This document shows, one piece after another, positions 27,348-34,536 of a stretch of 64,000 nt of DNA. Position 1 is the first letter of the stretch, and each line of letters opens with the position of its first letter. The stretch is from Lysobacter dokdonensis DS-58. Its GTDB lineage: Bacteria; Pseudomonadota; Gammaproteobacteria; Xanthomonadales; Xanthomonadaceae. The notes under the pieces were generated by a model. The model was not told the origin of the DNA, did no database searches, and saw only the letters and a list, made by a program, of their open reading frames with translations. Made by a program: the position numbers and the translations under genes. Location: assembly GCF_000770795.1 (NCBI RefSeq), contig NZ_JRKJ01000008.1, positions 186,001-250,000 of the forward strand, given 5' to 3'.

Positions 27348-28878
27348 CCTGCGCCCCCTGTGCTTCGATCCGGACGCCGTTGTCGCGCGTGACGCCGATG
27401 CGCACGATCACGAATTCGGCAGGCCGCGGGGGACGCAACCCGAGTTCGCACATGACGCGCCCCGCGTCGGTCTGCTCGCGCGGATTGGTGGTCGCGTCGC
27501 AGCGGACGAAGTAGGCCTCCTCGGGCGTCGCGCCATCGAGCATGCCTGCGCGATACAGCCGTTCCAGGAAACCGCGCACCGCGCGGTCGATGTCGCGCCA
27601 CAGGCGCGGGCTGTCGGGCTCGAACGCCAGCCATTGCATCTGTTCGTCGAGCGCCTCGCCGATCATCGCGAACAGGCGGCGCACGCCGATGTAACGCCAG
27701 CTCGGGTCGTCGTCGAGCGTGCGCGCCCCGAGGACGCGGATGCCGCGCCCGGGAATGGCGCGGATGGCGTTGATATGCGCGTCGTTGAGGCGCGCGTGCG
27801 CGTCGTCGTCGATCGCCTCCTGCAGGTCCCACACGCCTTCCAGCACTTCGTTGGCGGGCGCCTTGTGTACGCCGCGCCGCCGGTCGGTGCGCGCGAGCAT
27901 CCCGGCGACATGCCCCGACGGCGGAATGACGCGCACGTTGCCGTCGATACGCAATGCATCGTCGACCATGACCCACGGGTGGTACACCGCGGCGTAGCTC
28001 GTGCGCGGCAGCGCGGTTTGCGTCGGGGAGCCCGGCGCCACGTATCGCATCGCTTGGGTCTGGTTCGTCCGCGGCAGATCGAGCAGCGCGATGCGATCGC
28101 GTTGCTCCAGGCAGCGGGCGAGCAACGCGATCTGCGCGTCGCGCACGATCTCGGGCTTGAAACCCGGGACGGGTGCGCCCACCAGGTCTGGCGCGGCGAC
28201 GAAGGAAATGCCATCGATGCGCGAGAGCGCGTCCATTCCCCAAACGCGCTTGTTGTCCGGGTCGTTGGATGCATCGCCAGAGAAATGCGCCGGGCGGAGC
28301 GATACGATGCCGTCGTCGCCGCCGGCGAGATCGATGCCGGCGCCGAGGACTTCCAACGGCTCGTCCGCGGACGGCTCGATCCGGCGCACGAGGGTCTCCT
28401 GCGCCAGGGTTGGCATTGCATCGAACGCCAGCACTTGCGGTGGCCGTCCCTCGGCGGTCGCCGACAGGCCGATCACCGCATCGCGTTCCCATATCGGCGC
28501 GATGCGCACCGAGTTGCCCCAGCAGCCGTCGCTGGTCGCTTCCAGCGCGATCGCCTTGCCGTCGGGCAACCGCAACGCGATGCGCGCGCGCTTCGCCTTG
28601 GCGGGATCGGCGACGCGCACGACCCAGCACGTGCGCCCGCCGTTGGCGAAGAACCCCTCCACCGCGTACGCGAGATACCCCTGCGCGATGTGCGCGCCGA
28701 AGGTCGTGACGAACTGCCGCATGCTTTCGACCTTGCACGCCTCGTGCAGCGGCCCGCGCTCGGCGATGCCGATGAAGCCCGCGACATCGGTGCGCGCCAG
28801 GTCGAGCGCCTGCGGGTTGGCATCGAGCCATTCGACGTAGACGCCGGGTGCGCGGGAGCGGGAGAGGAGGGCGGCCAT
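27340..28878 (-). CDS. eCIS contractile sheath protein 2
   Basis: Encodes 512 residues from ATG 28878, 10 bases after tube 1. The opening APGVYVEWLD followed by VAGFIGIAERGP and the conserved RRGVHKAPANEVLEGV and FEPDSPRLWRDIDRAVRGFL mark the phage tail sheath family. Relative to sheath 1 the middle part diverges, while the N- and C-terminal handshake regions remain. In Afp the second and third sheath proteins build specialised ends of the sheath, so this is probably the baseplate-proximal form. Confidence 0.95.
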   Translation of the reverse strand: MAALLSRSRAPGVYVEWLDANPQALDLARTDVAGFIGIAERGPLHEACKVESMRQFVTTFGAHIAQGYLAYAVEGFFANGGRTCWVVRVADPAKAKRARIALRLPDGKAIALEATSDGCWGNSVRIAPIWERDAVIGLSATAEGRPPQVLAFDAMPTLAQETLVRRIEPSADEPLEVLGAGIDLAGGDDGIVSLRPAHFSGDASNDPDNKRVWGMDALSRIDGISFVAAPDLVGAPVPGFKPEIVRDAQIALLARCLEQRDRIALLDLPRTNQTQAMRYVAPGSPTQTALPRTSYAAVYHPWVMVDDALRIDGNVRVIPPSGHVAGMLARTDRRRGVHKAPANEVLEGVWDLQEAIDDDAHARLNDAHINAIRAIPGRGIRVLGARTLDDDPSWRYIGVRRLFAMIGEALDEQMQWLAFEPDSPRLWRDIDRAVRGFLERLYRAGMLDGATPEEAYFVRCDATTNPREQTDAGRVMCELGLRPPRPAEFVIVRIGVTRDNGVRIEAQGAQDV

Positions 28879-28888
28879 GGCGCCTGGA

Positions 28889-29329
28889 TCACGTCTGCAG
28901 GGCCAGGCCTTCGACGCAGATCTCGAACTCCTCGATCGCGATCTCGTTGTTCTTCGCGTTCAACGCCGGCCCCGCCCATTTCGAAGGCCAGCCTTCGCTG
29001 AACTCCCAGGTGAGCGCCGGCTGGCGCGCTTCGTTGAGCAGTGTGATCGTGCCGCCCTTGCGCACGGTCTTGCCGTCCATGACCGTCTTGCGCCAGGCGT
29101 AGAGGTCCTTGCCGTCGGGCGTGTATCCGCGCTTGAGGCTGATGTTGGTGTACTTGCGCTTGCCGGGGATCTTGCGGACGGTGATGTCCTCGTTTCCCTC
29201 GCGGTACTCGATGATGTCGGTCTCGGTCGCGAGCCCGCCCACCTCCGAGAACCCGGCGCGCATGTTCTCGACCGTGATGATGAAATTGAACGACGCCAGG
29301 GGGTCGTTGCGGCTACCGGATGCAGGCAT
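28889..29329 (-). CDS. eCIS inner tube protein 1 (T4 gp19-like)
   Basis: Encodes 146 residues from ATG 29329, 12 bases after sheath 1. The pattern FNFIITVENMRAGFSEVGGL, DIIEYREGNEDITVRKIPGK, YTNISLKRGYTPDGKDLYAW and WEFSEGWPSKWAGPALNAKN is the standard eCIS tail tube protein. It should form the bulk of the inner tube that carries the cargo (Afp1 role). It has the same length as tube 2, but little identity outside the WPSKWAGP/FPVKWLGP segment and the final strand. Confidence 0.95.
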   Translation of the reverse strand: MPASGSRNDPLASFNFIITVENMRAGFSEVGGLATETDIIEYREGNEDITVRKIPGKRKYTNISLKRGYTPDGKDLYAWRKTVMDGKTVRKGGTITLLNEARQPALTWEFSEGWPSKWAGPALNAKNNEIAIEEFEICVEGLALQT

Positions 29330-29341
29330 GGCACGTGCTCC

Positions 29342-30958
29342 TTAGGCTTCGGCGTCCAGCGTCTTTTGCGAGATGCGGAAGATGACGAACTCGGCGGGTT
29401 TGACCGGCGCGATGCCGATGACGCAGATCAGTCGACCATTGTCGAAATCGTCCTGCGTCATGGTTGTGCGATCGCACTTGACGAAGAAGGCTTCTTCCTG
29501 CGTCGTGCCCATGAGTGCGCCGTTGCGCCACACGGTGCGCAGGAAGTTGGTGATCGAGGTGCGGATCGCGATCCATGTCGGTTCGGAGTTCGGCTCGAAC
29601 ACCGACCATTGCGTTCCGCGGTCGATGCTTTGCTCGACGAAAATGAATAAACGACGGACGTTGATGTATTTCCACATCGCATCGGACGTCATCGTGCGCG
29701 CGCCCCACACGCGGATGTCGCGGCCGTCGGAACGGAAATCGCGGATCACGTTCACGCCGCGCGGGTTGAGCAGGTCGTGTTCCTGCTTGTTGAGCGTGTG
29801 CGACAGCGGTTTGCGGCCGCCGTTGAGGTCGCGCGCCAGGATCCCGCGCACGACTTCGTTGGCGGGCGCCTTGTGCACGCCGCGCTCGACGTCGGTGCGC
29901 GCGTAGATGCCGGTGATGTGGCCGGTGGCGGGGATGAGCTTCGTGCCGTCCGGCGTGTGGCTGGCGACGACGCGCACCCACGGGTAGTAGAAGGCGCCGA
30001 ACGTGCTGTCGCGCAACGGGCGGATCTGCGGGATGTTGGGATTGCCGTTCATCACCTGGTCGCTGAGGATCGCGAAGCGGTCCTTCATCGCATCGCACGC
30101 ATCCTGCAGGTCGGCCCCGAGCTGGCCCATGCCGGGCGCGACTTCATCCGGGATCGCCATCAGCGAGATCTCGCGGATCGCCTTGAGGCCGGCGAGGCCG
30201 ACCTTCGCTTCCGGATCGACCGTCGCCGCATCCAGGTAGTCGTTGGGCGTCGCCGCGACGTACGTGCCGTTCTGCAGTTGGAGATTCGGGAAGGCCGCGG
30301 GCGTCGGCGGCCCGGGGCACGCGACCACTTCGATCAGCCGCGAGCCGCCGTTGATCACGGTGATCGCATAGTTCGACTGCGTCTGGTCGCCGGAGAGGTT
30401 GTCGAAGTCTTCGAGGACGTCGGGCTCGCGGCGATTGGGATTCGCCAGTTGCGTCACGTCGGTGGGATCGACGAACGGCGCCGGGATCGCGTCGCGGTAA
30501 TACAGGACCTGGAGGCGGAACCAGCTCGCCGCCGGCGAGCCCGCCGCGGCGAATTGCGCCGCGGAGGCCTGCTTGATCGCGATGAGGATGTTGTTGCCCC
30601 ACGCGCCCTTGCCGTTCGCGCGCACGGTGGTGGGGCCGGGCGCGCCGGGCACGTCGAGCGCGGCGGCGACCGACGCGGTGCCGATCACGCGCGCGACGAA
30701 CAAACGTTGCCCGCCGTTCTCGAAGAACCCGCGCGCCGCATAGGGCAGGAAACAATTCGATGCATTCAACGGGGGCTGGTCGATGTACCCACCGAACCAG
30801 CGTTGATAGTCCTGCCAGCTGGTGACCAGGCGCGGCCGCTGGGGCCCGCGTTCGGTCTCCCCGACGAATCCGGCGGTGCTGGTGCTGACGCCTTCGATCG
30901 GCCGTGGGCCGCTGCTGACTTCTTCGACGTATACGCCTGGGGCGAGATACTCGGGCAT
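29342..30958 (-). CDS. eCIS contractile sheath protein 1 (main sheath)
   Basis: Encodes 538 residues from ATG 30958. It begins LAPGVYVEEVSSGPRPIEGV, then TAGFVGETERGP and AARGFFENGGQRLFVARV, and near the end has VERGVHKAPANEVVRGI and FEPNSEPTWIAIRTSITNFL, all hallmarks of phage tail sheath subunits. It is the longer of the two sheaths, and its position directly before tube 1 suggests that it is the major subunit. The two sheath-tube pairs probably arose by duplication of the pair. Confidence 0.96.
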   Translation of the reverse strand: MPEYLAPGVYVEEVSSGPRPIEGVSTSTAGFVGETERGPQRPRLVTSWQDYQRWFGGYIDQPPLNASNCFLPYAARGFFENGGQRLFVARVIGTASVAAALDVPGAPGPTTVRANGKGAWGNNILIAIKQASAAQFAAAGSPAASWFRLQVLYYRDAIPAPFVDPTDVTQLANPNRREPDVLEDFDNLSGDQTQSNYAITVINGGSRLIEVVACPGPPTPAAFPNLQLQNGTYVAATPNDYLDAATVDPEAKVGLAGLKAIREISLMAIPDEVAPGMGQLGADLQDACDAMKDRFAILSDQVMNGNPNIPQIRPLRDSTFGAFYYPWVRVVASHTPDGTKLIPATGHITGIYARTDVERGVHKAPANEVVRGILARDLNGGRKPLSHTLNKQEHDLLNPRGVNVIRDFRSDGRDIRVWGARTMTSDAMWKYINVRRLFIFVEQSIDRGTQWSVFEPNSEPTWIAIRTSITNFLRTVWRNGALMGTTQEEAFFVKCDRTTMTQDDFDNGRLICVIGIAPVKPAEFVIFRISQKTLDAEA

Positions 30959-30973
30959 CGCCGCTCTCCTGGA

Positions 30974-32017
30974 TCAGGGAATGTGGAACGTGGGAACCAC
31001 GACGACGGCTTCCGGCTGCAGCGCGATCGCGGCGACTGTCGCGGTCGCGCCGGCCGGCGTTGTCGCGGTCACGGTGAGGTTCGGCACCGCGACCTGGTTG
31101 AGGTCGAAATAGAGGAACCACGTGCCGTCCGCGCGCGACTTCGACCGACGCGCGTTGACGGAAGTACTGATGACGGCGCCCGCCACCGGCGTGCCGCCGC
31201 GGCCAAGCACCTGGCCGCGCAAGGCGGTGTTCTTCAGGGCGGTCTCGCTGCCCAGGCGCACGTTGCGTTGTCGCACGACGGCGCCGCCGGGGTAGGCGAT
31301 GCGCACGGAGATCGGCTTGATGACGGGCTGCGAGGCGATCTCCGGCGTGTTGTCGAAATAGCGGCGATCCGGCAGGACCAGCGCCCACTCGCCACGTGCA
31401 TCGGTGTCCGCGACGAGGAACGGCCAATCGCCGATCGCGGGCAACGCCGCCGGCGCGAGGAAGGGCGGGCCAATGTTGAGTGCTTCGACGCGAATGCCCG
31501 GCAGCGGCGTTCCGTCGGCACCGAGCGCACTGCCGCGCAGCAACGTCGGGCCCAGGTCGAAACGGCTGGTCGTGACATCCGGCAACGGATAGGCGGGGCC
31601 GGGCAGCAGCGTGACGCTGCCGGCGTCGTTCGCTTGCGGCTGCGGCACGTCGATGCGGCGCACGCCTTCGGGCGGCGGCCAGATCAGCGCGAGTTCCGCG
31701 TCCTGGTAATAATCGCCGCGCACGCGCACCCGATACGTTCCCGGACCGAGCGGCCACCGGCGCGCAGGCTCTGCGCTGTCGACGTACGTGCCGTCCAGCA
31801 CGAGGTAGCCGGAGCGATTGCGGAACGCGTGCAACACGCGCGGCGGATCGAACGTGCGCGCCGCGGGCGCCGTGGCCGCGGTGATTTCGCAGCGGATCTC
31901 GCCCAGCGGCGGCGGGAACTGCCCGTCGGTGCGCAGGGCGCGCGCGAGCGCGTCCAGCACGCTCAACGCCATCAGCGGCGCCGGTTTGAAATGCTCGATC
32001 ACGGTCGCGGTGTTCAT
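30974..32017 (-). CDS. Modular beta-sandwich protein with carboxypeptidase-regulatory-like repeats in the eCIS operon
   Basis: Encodes 347 residues from ATG 32017. Residues 1-110 form a first unit ending in YRVRVRGDYYQDAELALIWP. Two units then share the pattern of carboxypeptidase regulatory-like domains: LLRGSALGADGTPLPGIRVE followed by FLVADTDARGEWALVLPD, and ALRGQVLGRGGTPVAGAVIS followed by SRADGTWFLYFDL. No signal peptide is seen. Such domains are adhesive or decorative beta-sandwiches, and in eCIS loci they are thought to decorate the particle. Function here is inference from position between the terminator and sheath genes. Confidence 0.8.
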   Translation of the reverse strand: MNTATVIEHFKPAPLMALSVLDALARALRTDGQFPPPLGEIRCEITAATAPAARTFDPPRVLHAFRNRSGYLVLDGTYVDSAEPARRWPLGPGTYRVRVRGDYYQDAELALIWPPPEGVRRIDVPQPQANDAGSVTLLPGPAYPLPDVTTSRFDLGPTLLRGSALGADGTPLPGIRVEALNIGPPFLAPAALPAIGDWPFLVADTDARGEWALVLPDRRYFDNTPEIASQPVIKPISVRIAYPGGAVVRQRNVRLGSETALKNTALRGQVLGRGGTPVAGAVISTSVNARRSKSRADGTWFLYFDLNQVAVPNLTVTATTPAGATATVAAIALQPEAVVVVPTFHIP

Positions 32018-32025
32018 CGTGCGGC

Positions 32026-32619
32026 TCACGCGGCCATGTCGCCGAACCGGGATTCGCGATCGCCGATGCGACCAGTCTGCTGCACGCGCTGGGACTCGAT
32101 GCGCGCGGCACGGACTTCGTAGCAGACCGACAATCGATACGGTTGCTGCATCGCTTCCCACACCTTCGCCAACTCCTCGATCGTGCGGGAGGCCAGGCTG
32201 ACGTGCAGTTCCTCCGCCTGCTGGGGCGCATGCAGGCTCGGCATCGTGAGGACGCCCTGGTCGTGGAAGATCTGCAACGCGCGGCCGAGCACTTGCTGAT
32301 CGCCGACGTCGCTGCCGGTGGACGGCGTCAGCAGGTACTGGAGGTTGATCGCCAGCGGCGGATACGCCTCCGCGGTGTCGTCGCCGGCTTCGCGCTTGCG
32401 CACGGGCGGCGCATTGCGCAGGTGTTCGTTCGCGGTGACCTGGTACAGCCACAACGACATCTGGCGGACGACGTTCGCGCCGAGCGGTTGCGCCGGATTG
32501 GACAACACGATGTTGTCCTTCGCCGTCACCAGCTGGCTGGTCGTCGTGTCCTGCGTCAACCCGAGCCACAGCGTGTGGCGCAGGAACTCGCTGACTTCGC
32601 CGATGATCATGTGGCTCAT
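32026..32619 (-). CDS. eCIS tail terminator/cap protein (Pvc16/Afp16, DUF4255)
   Basis: Encodes 197 residues. ATG 32619 overlaps the preceding stop (ATGA). The sequence fits the Pvc16 N-terminal family: IGEVSEFLRHTL, DNIVLSNPAQPLGANVVRQM, SLWLYQVTANEHLRNAPPVR, YPPLAINLQYLLTPS and RALQIFHDQGVLTMPSL. In Afp, Afp16 ends tube and sheath polymerisation and sets length together with the tape measure protein. Here the gene is near the start of the operon rather than at the end as in Afp. Confidence 0.92.
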   Translation of the reverse strand: MSHMIIGEVSEFLRHTLWLGLTQDTTTSQLVTAKDNIVLSNPAQPLGANVVRQMSLWLYQVTANEHLRNAPPVRKREAGDDTAEAYPPLAINLQYLLTPSTGSDVGDQQVLGRALQIFHDQGVLTMPSLHAPQQAEELHVSLASRTIEELAKVWEAMQQPYRLSVCYEVRAARIESQRVQQTGRIGDRESRFGDMAA

Positions 32620-32888
32620 GGCCCGCCGTCTCCGCCGTCGGGGTCGTCGTCGCGCCCGAACCGGTCCGCGTGCCGCAACAGGCCGACGCCGAGTTGGCGG
32701 AACAGTTCGCGTGCGTTGACGGGGTTGGCGATCACGCGCAGGTAGACGGGCGTCATGCCGTTCTCCTTCTCGTGACCGCAGTCGACCTTGAATTCGAAGG
32801 CGTTGTGGCCGATGCGGAAGCGATCGGCATACCACTCCCCGGCGAGGTCAGCATCGTCATGGCCTGTGTTGGCGTCTTCATCTGCCAC
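32616..32888 (-). CDS. DUF3467-like small protein in the eCIS operon
   Basis: Encodes 90 residues from GTG 32888, with GGAG 8 bases upstream. The core WYADRFRIGHNAFEFKVDCG and YLRVIANPVNARELFRQLGV matches the DUF3467 pattern (Y-x-N-x-x-x-V-x-x-x-P-x-D/E-F, then P-x-x-A/N-K/R-x-L). The C-terminus is an acidic DDDPDGGDGG tail. It is cytosolic in appearance. DUF3467 proteins have no settled function. Its coupling to the terminator gene by an ATGA overlap suggests an assembly role, which is inference. Confidence 0.75.
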   Translation of the reverse strand: MADEDANTGHDDADLAGEWYADRFRIGHNAFEFKVDCGHEKENGMTPVYLRVIANPVNARELFRQLGVGLLRHADRFGRDDDPDGGDGGP

Positions 32889-32913
32889 TCCCGTCGCTCC
32901 GCGCTGCGTCTGT

Positions 32914-34041
32914 TCAGGGGCACTTGGACATCGGGCCGCAGCAGTCCCGTGCCTTGATTTCCTTCAGGATCCACTCGCGCCGCAGCGTTTCGGCCTCCGT
33001 CGCGGCCGCCGCCAGCTCCTCGGCGCGCTTCTTCGCTTCGCTCAGCTCGATCGCGCCGATCTTCTGCGCGCTCTCGGCATCGTTGAGCGCGACGACCCAG
33101 TGCTCGTAGGCGGTCGTGTAACAGGCGGGCGACCAGCAATCGAGGAACGTGGCGATGTTGATGTTCTCGACGTAGCAGACCTCGCTCTGTCCTTCGGTGC
33201 GCGCCGAACGCAGCAGCGCCTCCATTTCGCGGAGGTAGAACCAGGCTTCGCACTGATCCTTCGACGGATCGGCGAGTTGCAGGAGCTTCTTCAGGTCCTC
33301 CCGCTGCGCCGTGACCTGCGCTTGCAGCTTGGTCTTGAAGTAGTCGGCCCACTGCTGCGCCCAGTCGAGATCGCGCTGCAGCCGCGCCTGGCGCTTGTCG
33401 AGGCGCACCACTTCGGCGTTCTGCGCATCGCGCGCGTCCTGCGCTTTCTTCACGCGCGCCTCGACCGACGCGATGGCCTTGGCGATGCACTGCTTCTGCT
33501 TGTCGGTGAGGCCCAGTTGGCAGCGGATCGTCGGAATCGAACACTCGATGCTGCTGCGCTGCACTTCGGTGGCGCGATAGAACTCGGTGTACGTCGCGGT
33601 CGCCGCCGGTTGCGATTCGATCATTTTTTCCAAGGCCGCGATGCGTGCCGTGACGTCGGCGAGCTTCGCCTTGAGCGGCTCGAATTTCTGTAGTTCGCGC
33701 GAGCCGCGTTCGGCGCTCTTGCGCAACGATTCGAGCTGTTCCGCAGGCGTTCCCGGCTTTTGCGGTTCGCCTTGTTGGCTGGTGTCACCGCTGCATGGAT
33801 CGGGGGGCGGCGGTTCGCACGGCTCCGGCTCCTCCGGCGGCGGTTCGGGTTCTTCGCACGTCGGTTCCGGCGGCGGGCATGGGCGCTCGGGCGGTTCCGG
33901 ACACGGCTTGGGTTCCGGGCAGGGAGGATCCTGATCGCTCGGTTCCTCCGGTTCGGGACAGGGTTTGGGCTCGGGCTTTTCGCCGCACGGTGGGTCCTTC
34001 GGGTGCGACTGTTCCTGCGGCGACTGACTTTGCGGGTTCAT
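32914..34041 (-). CDS. Pro/Glu/Cys-rich coiled-coil protein, first gene of the eCIS operon
   Basis: Encodes 375 residues from ATG 34041, preceded by GGAG. Residues about 15-85 are a repeat of Pro, Glu and Cys (CPEPEEP, CPEPKPCPEPP, CEEPEPPPEEP), like a stiff extended linker with regularly spaced cysteines. Residues about 95-270 are predicted long coiled coil (ESLRKSAERGSRELQKFEPL, KAQDARDAQNAEVVRLDKRQ). The C-terminal third has Cys pairs and aromatic residues (YVENINIATFLDCWSPACYT) and ends DCCGPMSKCP. No signal peptide and no recognised family. Its place at the head of the operon suggests a structural or assembly part. Confidence 0.75.
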   Translation of the reverse strand: MNPQSQSPQEQSHPKDPPCGEKPEPKPCPEPEEPSDQDPPCPEPKPCPEPPERPCPPPEPTCEEPEPPPEEPEPCEPPPPDPCSGDTSQQGEPQKPGTPAEQLESLRKSAERGSRELQKFEPLKAKLADVTARIAALEKMIESQPAATATYTEFYRATEVQRSSIECSIPTIRCQLGLTDKQKQCIAKAIASVEARVKKAQDARDAQNAEVVRLDKRQARLQRDLDWAQQWADYFKTKLQAQVTAQREDLKKLLQLADPSKDQCEAWFYLREMEALLRSARTEGQSEVCYVENINIATFLDCWSPACYTTAYEHWVVALNDAESAQKIGAIELSEAKKRAEELAAAATEAETLRREWILKEIKARDCCGPMSKCP

Positions 34042-34536
34042 GTCTCCAATGCCTCGCTGTGAAATGCACGGGACCGGCTTGCGCGTCGTGGGCACAGGCG
34101 TGTGCATGAAGCGGGCCAAGTGCGACGCGCGATTCGCAAGTGATACGAAACGCAGGCGTGGCAACGGTTGCAGCCGATGCGACGCGCGATCGTGCGAATG
34201 CGCGCGCGTGGCGATGTGACGCACGGATGTGACGCGGCAGTGCGCGCGTGCGGTCGCGCAGTGCGCGAATTGCAGGTGCGCGGTGCGAAATCCGGCGTGT
34301 CGCGCGCATGTCACGCGGGATGTGACACGCGTTGCATGTCACGGCCTGTGGCCGCTTGCAACAGGGGCGGTCGTTTCCATCGATGGAGACGAGATCGGTG
34401 CGGTCTCGTCGAGCGCGCGCACAGCGGCGGGATGACAGCTGATCAATTCCGTCAAGCGCATTCGTAGCAGGATTTCAGCCTGCTGAGCACCCCCGGAGGC
34501 TTGGCCGAAGGGGTTCCCTTCGGGGAGGTTCCACAC
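34042..34536. promoter_or_regulatory. Divergent intergenic region upstream of the eCIS operon
   Basis: This 495-base stretch separates the minus-strand eCIS operon from a plus-strand gene and should hold both promoters. It contains repeated ATGTGAC or GTGACA half-sites at 34214-34220, 34227-34233 and 34321-34327, and TGTCAC at 34309-34314 and 34337-34342. The pair at 34309-34327 is an inverted repeat (TGTCAC, 7 bases, GTGACA). A second dyad AGCAGG-7-CCTGCT lies at 34466-34484. I looked for a sigma-54 GG-N10-GC promoter on the minus strand and found none that also had good flanking bases. No RNA gene is seen. Confidence 0.5.

Noticed and set aside
3642-34041. Prophage or R-type tailocin
   Set aside because: There are no capsid, terminase, integrase, holin, endolysin or att-like repeats, and the tape measure, ATPase and terminator genes are of the eCIS kind.
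34042-34536. Sigma-54 promoter for the eCIS operon
   Set aside because: Candidates such as TGGCAACGGTTGCA near 34159 have 8 rather than 10 bases between GG and GC, and GC-N10-CC near 34482 lacks the flanking consensus.
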